The notes under the pieces are model-generated. The model was not told the origin of the DNA. It saw nothing but the letters and a program-made list of their open reading frames with translations, and did not search any database. From Rhodothermales bacterium (GTDB taxonomy: Bacteria; Bacteroidota; Rhodothermia; Rhodothermales; BA12): a stretch of 33,822 bases of DNA. The stretch covers positions 1 through 33,822 of the forward strand of contig JACSSA010000084.1 of assembly GCA_014879465.1 (NCBI GenBank). The letters run 5' to 3'. This document shows, piece after piece, positions 30,325 through 33,822 of the stretch; positions within the stretch are counted from its first letter, which is position 1, and each line of letters begins with the position of its first letter. Made by a program: the position numbers and the translations under genes.

Positions 30325-33003
30325 TTACGCCTCGGCGGAGGCGTCGCCGCCGTCGGACGTGGGCGCTTCTCCGGTAGCCTCGGCACTGGCCGTTTCAGGG
30401 CTGGCTTCGGGCGCAGATTCCTCCGCCACGACCGGCGTGCTGGCGACCGCATCGACCGCCGGCTCAGCGTCGGGCTTCGGCTCGGCCTTGTGCGTCTCGA
30501 AGATCAACTCGCCCGGCTTCTCCTTCTCGTCGTGACGCACCACCATGCGGTCGCCTTCGGCGAGGTTGGAGGCGAGAATCGCTTCGGCCATTGGGTCTTC
30601 AACGTACTTTTGGAGCGCCCGGCGTAGCGGACGTGCGCCGTAGGCCGGGTCGTAGCCCTTCTCGGCGAGAAACTCCATCGCGCTCTCGGAAAGCTCAACT
30701 TCGATGCCCAGATCGACCGTCCGCTTGAGCAGGTCTTTGACCATCAGGCGGATGATCTGGAACATGTGCGTCTTCTCCAACGACTGGAAGACGATGACGT
30801 CGTCGATGCGGTTGAGAAACTCGGGGTTGAACACCCGCTTGAGCGCATCCTCAACCGTCGACTTCATCTTCGAGTAGTCGAACGTCGAGCTTGGATCGTT
30901 GAAGCCGATGCCCTTGCCGAGGTTCTTGATGTCGCGCGCGCCGATGTTCGAGGTCATGATGATGACCGTGTTGCGGAAGTCCACGCGGCGGCCGAGGCCG
31001 TCGGTGAGCTGCCCGTCGTCGAACACCTGCAAGAGGATGTTGAACACGTCAGGGTGGGCCTTCTCAATCTCGTCGAGCAGCACGACGGAGTACGGCTTGC
31101 GGCGCACCTTCTCGGTGAGCTGGCCGCCCTCTTCGTAGCCCACATACCCCGGAGGCGCACCGATCAAGCGAGACACGGAGAACTTCTCCATGTACTCCGA
31201 CATGTCGATGCGGATGAGCGCCTCTTGGCTGTCGAACAGGTATTCGGTGAGCACTTTGGCCAATTCCGTCTTGCCCACGCCTGTCGGCCCAAGGAAGATG
31301 AACGTGCCGATGGGGCGCTTGGGGTCTTTGAGACCGGCGCGGGTGCGGCGGATGGCCCGGGAGAGCTTGACGACGGCCTCGTCCTGCCCGACGACGCGCC
31401 CTTGGAGCGTCGTTTCCATTTCGAGAAGCTTCTTGCCCTCGGTCGTCGCCACTTTGTCCACCGGAATGCCCGTCATCATTGCCACGACCTGCGCCATCGC
31501 CTCGGGCGTCACTTCGTGGACCTCTTGCTCGGCCTTTTTCTCCCACGCAGCGGTGGCGGCCTCAAGGTCTTCTTGGAGCTTCTTTTCGGTGTCGCGCAGC
31601 TGCGCTGCATCTTCAAAACGCTGGGCCTTCACGACGCGGTTTTTCTCCTCCTTCGTCTCCTCAATCTTGAGTTCGAGGTCGAGAATTTCCTGCGGCACCT
31701 TGATGTTGGACAGGTGCACCCGCGCCCCCGCCTCGTCGAGCACGTCGATGGCCTTGTCGGGGAGGAAACGGTCGGAGATGTACCGCTCGGACAGCTTGAC
31801 GGCCAACTCGAGGCTTTCGTCCGAGTACCGGACGTTGTGGTGCGCCTCGTAGCGGTCGCGGATGTTTTTGAGGATCTGGATGGTTTCGTCCGGAGTGGCC
31901 GGATCGACCATCACCTTCTGAAAGCGACGATCCAGCGCGCCGTCCTTCTCGATGTGCTGGCGGTATTCGTCGAGCGTCGTCGCGCCGATGCACTGGATTT
32001 CGCCACGCGCAAGGGCCGGCTTGAACATGTTCGAAGCGTCGAGCGATCCCGACGCGCCGCCCGCGCCGACGATCGTGTGCAGCTCGTCGATGAAGAGGAT
32101 GACGTCGGGGGACTTCTCCAGCTCGGTCATCACTGCCTTCATCCGCTCCTCGAACTGCCCGCGGTACTTCGTACCGGCCACGAGCGAGGCCAAGTCGAGC
32201 GTAACGATCCGCTTGTCGTAGAGCACGCGGGACACCTTGCGCTGGACGATCCGGAGCGCGAGGCCTTCGGCAATCGCCGTCTTGCCCACGCCCGGCTCGC
32301 CAATGAGCACGGGGTTGTTCTTCTTGCGGCGGCTCAAGATCTGCGCCACGCGCTCAATTTCGCGTTCGCGCCCAACCACCGGGTCAAGCTTGTTCTCCTC
32401 GGCAAGTTTGGTCAGGTCGCGCCCAAAATTGTCGAGAACGGGGGTTTTGCTTTTTTCGGGCATGGTACCGCGAGGTGGGCGGGAACTGCCGGGCCGATTA
32501 CCAGCGCCGCCAGCCGAACTCGACGACGACGACGAGCGCGGCGACGGCGGGGTCGTCCCGGTGTTGCCGGAGAGGATGCTGTCGAGGTCCGCACGCACGG
32601 AATCGTAGGACACCGAGAAGTGCTGCGAGAGAATCTGGGCGGCGATGTTCTCGTCGTCGCGCAACAGGCTCAGCAGCAGGTGTTCGGTGCCAATCACCTC
32701 GCTCTTGAAGAGCTTGGCCTCGAGTTGGGTGATCTTGAGGACTTTCTCCGCCTGCTTGGTGAGCGGAATGTTGCCGCCGGGGGCCGAGCCACCGACGTTG
32801 CGCACCGTGTCCTCGACCGCCTTCTTAAGCCGTCCGAGATCGACATCGAGGTTTCGGAGGATCTTGACGGCAATGCCCTCGCCTTCGCGAAGGATGCCGA
32901 GGAGCAGGTGTTCGGTGCCGATGTAGTCGTGTCCGAGGCGCAGCGCCTCTTCGCGAGAGAACGAGATGACGTCGCGGACGCGGTGGGAGAAGTTGCCTTC
33001 CAT
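30325..33003 (-). CDS. clpC: ATP-dependent Clp protease ATP-binding subunit ClpC
   Basis: AAA+ unfoldase that feeds proteins to ClpP. The 892-residue protein has two N-terminal Clp repeats (residues 1-145), a Ser-rich linker (about 150-180), AAA-1 with Walker A 'GEPGVGKTA' (235-243), a middle domain with a UVR-like '[18 protein letters not shown]' segment, AAA-2 with Walker A 'GPTGVGKTE', and the C-terminal ClpB-D2-small domain. After 'GELIFETHK' a tail of about 55 residues, rich in Ala, Glu, Pro and Ser, extends beyond normal ClpC. No ClpP gene is adjacent. No ctsR-mcsAB operon is seen, unlike Firmicutes clpC. Confidence 0.97.
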   Translation of the reverse strand: MEGNFSHRVRDVISFSREEALRLGHDYIGTEHLLLGILREGEGIAVKILRNLDVDLGRLKKAVEDTVRNVGGSAPGGNIPLTKQAEKVLKITQLEAKLFKSEVIGTEHLLLSLLRDDENIAAQILSQHFSVSYDSVRADLDSILSGNTGTTPPSPRSSSSSSSAGGAGNRPGSSRPPRGTMPEKSKTPVLDNFGRDLTKLAEENKLDPVVGREREIERVAQILSRRKKNNPVLIGEPGVGKTAIAEGLALRIVQRKVSRVLYDKRIVTLDLASLVAGTKYRGQFEERMKAVMTELEKSPDVILFIDELHTIVGAGGASGSLDASNMFKPALARGEIQCIGATTLDEYRQHIEKDGALDRRFQKVMVDPATPDETIQILKNIRDRYEAHHNVRYSDESLELAVKLSERYISDRFLPDKAIDVLDEAGARVHLSNIKVPQEILDLELKIEETKEEKNRVVKAQRFEDAAQLRDTEKKLQEDLEAATAAWEKKAEQEVHEVTPEAMAQVVAMMTGIPVDKVATTEGKKLLEMETTLQGRVVGQDEAVVKLSRAIRRTRAGLKDPKRPIGTFIFLGPTGVGKTELAKVLTEYLFDSQEALIRIDMSEYMEKFSVSRLIGAPPGYVGYEEGGQLTEKVRRKPYSVVLLDEIEKAHPDVFNILLQVFDDGQLTDGLGRRVDFRNTVIIMTSNIGARDIKNLGKGIGFNDPSSTFDYSKMKSTVEDALKRVFNPEFLNRIDDVIVFQSLEKTHMFQIIRLMVKDLLKRTVDLGIEVELSESAMEFLAEKGYDPAYGARPLRRALQKYVEDPMAEAILASNLAEGDRMVVRHDEKEKPGELIFETHKAEPKPDAEPAVDAVASTPVVAEESAPEASPETASAEATGEAPTSDGGDASAEA

Positions 33004-33014
33004 TCAGTTGGGGG

Positions 33015-33042
33015 TAGGTAGTCGGTAGTTGATAGTTGTCAG
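33015..33042. repeat. Short degenerate 7-bp array (array D) upstream of clpC
   Basis: TAG recurs every 7 bases from 33019 (TAGTCGG, TAGTTGA, TAGTTGT, then CAG), with another TAG 4 bases earlier. It starts 12 bases upstream of the clpC ATG, in the same kind of position as array B before purK. Confidence 0.45.
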
Positions 33043-33098
33043 AACGACGTACGAGCCGGTTTCAGACAATTAGCACTACCCACCATCGAACAAACGAG

Positions 33099-33467
33099 TT
33101 ATGCTGAGAAGCTGGATCCGCAGCCACAGGTTTGGGTGGCGTTGGGGTTTTCAAACGTGAAGCCGCGCGCGTCGAGGCCGTCGTGAAAATCGACGACGGT
33201 GCCGAGCAGGTAGAGGCCTTGGCGCTTATCCATAAACACGGTGAGACCGTCGAGATCGAAGGCGGCGTCGTGGTCGCGCTGCTTGTCGAATCCCAGAATG
33301 TAGGAGAGGCCCGAACAGCCGCCGCCTTTGACGCCCACGCGCAGGGCGTAGCCCTCGGGGAGTTCTTTGGCGGCCATAATTTGCTGCACGGCCTCGACGG
33401 CGCGGGGCGTGAGCGAGACCGGCGCAGTGGCAGACGGCGTGGCAGGGACGGTCAGGGTGTCGGACAT
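33099..33467 (-). CDS. A-type iron-sulfur carrier (IscA/ErpA/SufA family)
   Basis: Carries Fe-S clusters to target proteins or helps to assemble them. The three conserved cysteines are C51 (in 'GVKGGGCSGLSYILGF') and C114/C116 (in 'TQTCGCGSSF'). 'SLTPRAVEAVQQIM' is the family's N-terminal helix. ATG 33467 (MSDTLTVPATP) gives 122 residues; ATG 33497 would add 10 residues (RFLGSTPTS). The specific paralogue (erpA, iscA, sufA) cannot be decided because no isc/suf genes are adjacent. It lies 95 bp upstream of clpC on the same strand. Confidence 0.93.
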   Translation of the reverse strand: MSDTLTVPATPSATAPVSLTPRAVEAVQQIMAAKELPEGYALRVGVKGGGCSGLSYILGFDKQRDHDAAFDLDGLTVFMDKRQGLYLLGTVVDFHDGLDARGFTFENPNATQTCGCGSSFSA

Positions 33468-33564
33468 CGAAGTCGGGGTGGAGCCGAGGAAACGCACGAA
33501 CGGCGCGATTTCGTAACGTGACCTTGGCGGGGTTGTTTCTCGTATCGGTAGGGCGAACGGTATG

Positions 33565-33601
33565 CCAATGCCTGTCCTCGTGCCGTTTTGGCAGGTATTG
33601 G
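33565..33601. repeat. 10-bp inverted repeat upstream of the Fe-S carrier gene
   Basis: CCAATGCCTG (33565-33574) pairs with CAGGTATTGG (33592-33601) with one G-T wobble around 17 nt. It sits 8 bases past the stop of the partial helix-hairpin-helix gene and could end that transcript. No T-run follows on the minus strand. Confidence 0.4.
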
Positions 33602-33608
33602 TGTGCGG

Positions 33609-33822
33609 TCATCGGGAAGGCGGGGCCAAGGCTTGTCCTTGCGCGGCCCGAGCCTCTTGCAGCATTCGAACGCCCTTTGGCCCCATCCCGTGCAGCGCGG
33701 CGAGGTCGGTTTCACGCCACTCCGTCAGGGTTTTCATCGAGACGATGCCTGCGGTGGCGAGCGCGCGGAGCGCCGGGCCGGGCAGACCGCGCGGAAATGC
33801 GTCGCGGTTGGGGTGGGTGATG
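33609..33822 (-). CDS. Small helix-hairpin-helix protein, 5' end cut by window edge
   Basis: Seventy residues are visible before the stop (TGA at 33611-33609). They read 'HPNRDAFPRGLPGPALRALA', then 'TAGIVSMKTLTEWRETDLAALHGMGPKGVRMLQEARAA' in two consecutive stretches. 'LAALHGMGPKGVRML' is a helix-hairpin-helix like that of the RNA polymerase alpha C-terminal domain. Short stand-alone proteins of this kind, with an 'NRDAFPRGLPGPALRAL' block, are widespread and uncharacterised as far as I recall. The start lies beyond base 33822, so total length is unknown. Confidence 0.7.
   Translation of the reverse strand, partial: ITHPNRDAFPRGLPGPALRALATAGIVSMKTLTEWRETDLAALHGMGPKGVRMLQEARAAQGQALAPPSR

Noticed and set aside
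30766-33021. Long open plus-strand frame opposite clpC
   Set aside because: Antisense shadow of a highly conserved AAA+ gene with no domain of its own.

Overview
The window is about 34 kb of high-GC (mid-60s %) bacterial chromosome, densely packed with housekeeping genes on both strands. A large secreted protein at 27333-30260 ends in a type IX secretion (T9SS, type A) sorting domain preceded by a 'PVELVAF...W.TASE.NN.GF.VER' segment. Few genes have clear Shine-Dalgarno sequences, and a menaquinone-pathway MqnA-like protein is present. Together these suggest the Bacteroidota side of the tree, most likely the high-GC Rhodothermota/Rhodothermia. The lineage is an inference; no rRNA is present to settle it.

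Layout. 1-7536: uvrC (minus, cut by the left edge), a GH18-like secreted protein, a very long RND efflux permease, and a two-helix membrane protein on the opposite strand. 7634-10231: a tandem pair of M16 peptidases, the first with the zinc motif and the second without. 10551-13503: a PspC-domain membrane protein, 5-formyltetrahydrofolate cyclo-ligase, an AhpD/CMD-type protein and a tryptophan 2,3-dioxygenase-like protein. 13736-17974: the classical ffh-rpsP-rimM-trmD-rplS translation/SRP cluster. 18045-20859: mqnA-like gene, smpB, tyrS. 20878-26339 (minus): gcvT-ftsK-purK-purE. 26415-30260: a rhomboid protease and the 975-residue repeat protein. 30325-33822 (minus): clpC, an IscA/ErpA-type Fe-S carrier, and the end of a small helix-hairpin-helix protein.

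The least ordinary content lies between and inside these genes. Two palindrome families recur at gene ends: a CCCTGTCAGGG type with four copies, and a GTGTATGGTGTAT type with two copies that both have 13-nt loops. All five convergent gene junctions in the window carry a long inverted repeat. Degenerate 7-bp tandem arrays sit next to several gene starts. The RND pump has a lower-GC stretch of about 110 residues, rich in GTA valine codons, that adds four predicted transmembrane helices just before its second periplasmic loop. Ribosomal protein S16 has a 200-residue Ala/Glu-rich tail. The repeat protein has 13 near-identical blades of about 46 residues, with G8 and G7 homopolymers in the coding sequence.

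I found no CRISPR array, prophage, IS transposase, tRNA or rRNA, and no defence island. No complete unknown pathway is evident. The strongest candidates for something undescribed are the enlarged RND permease and the palindrome/heptamer repeat families.
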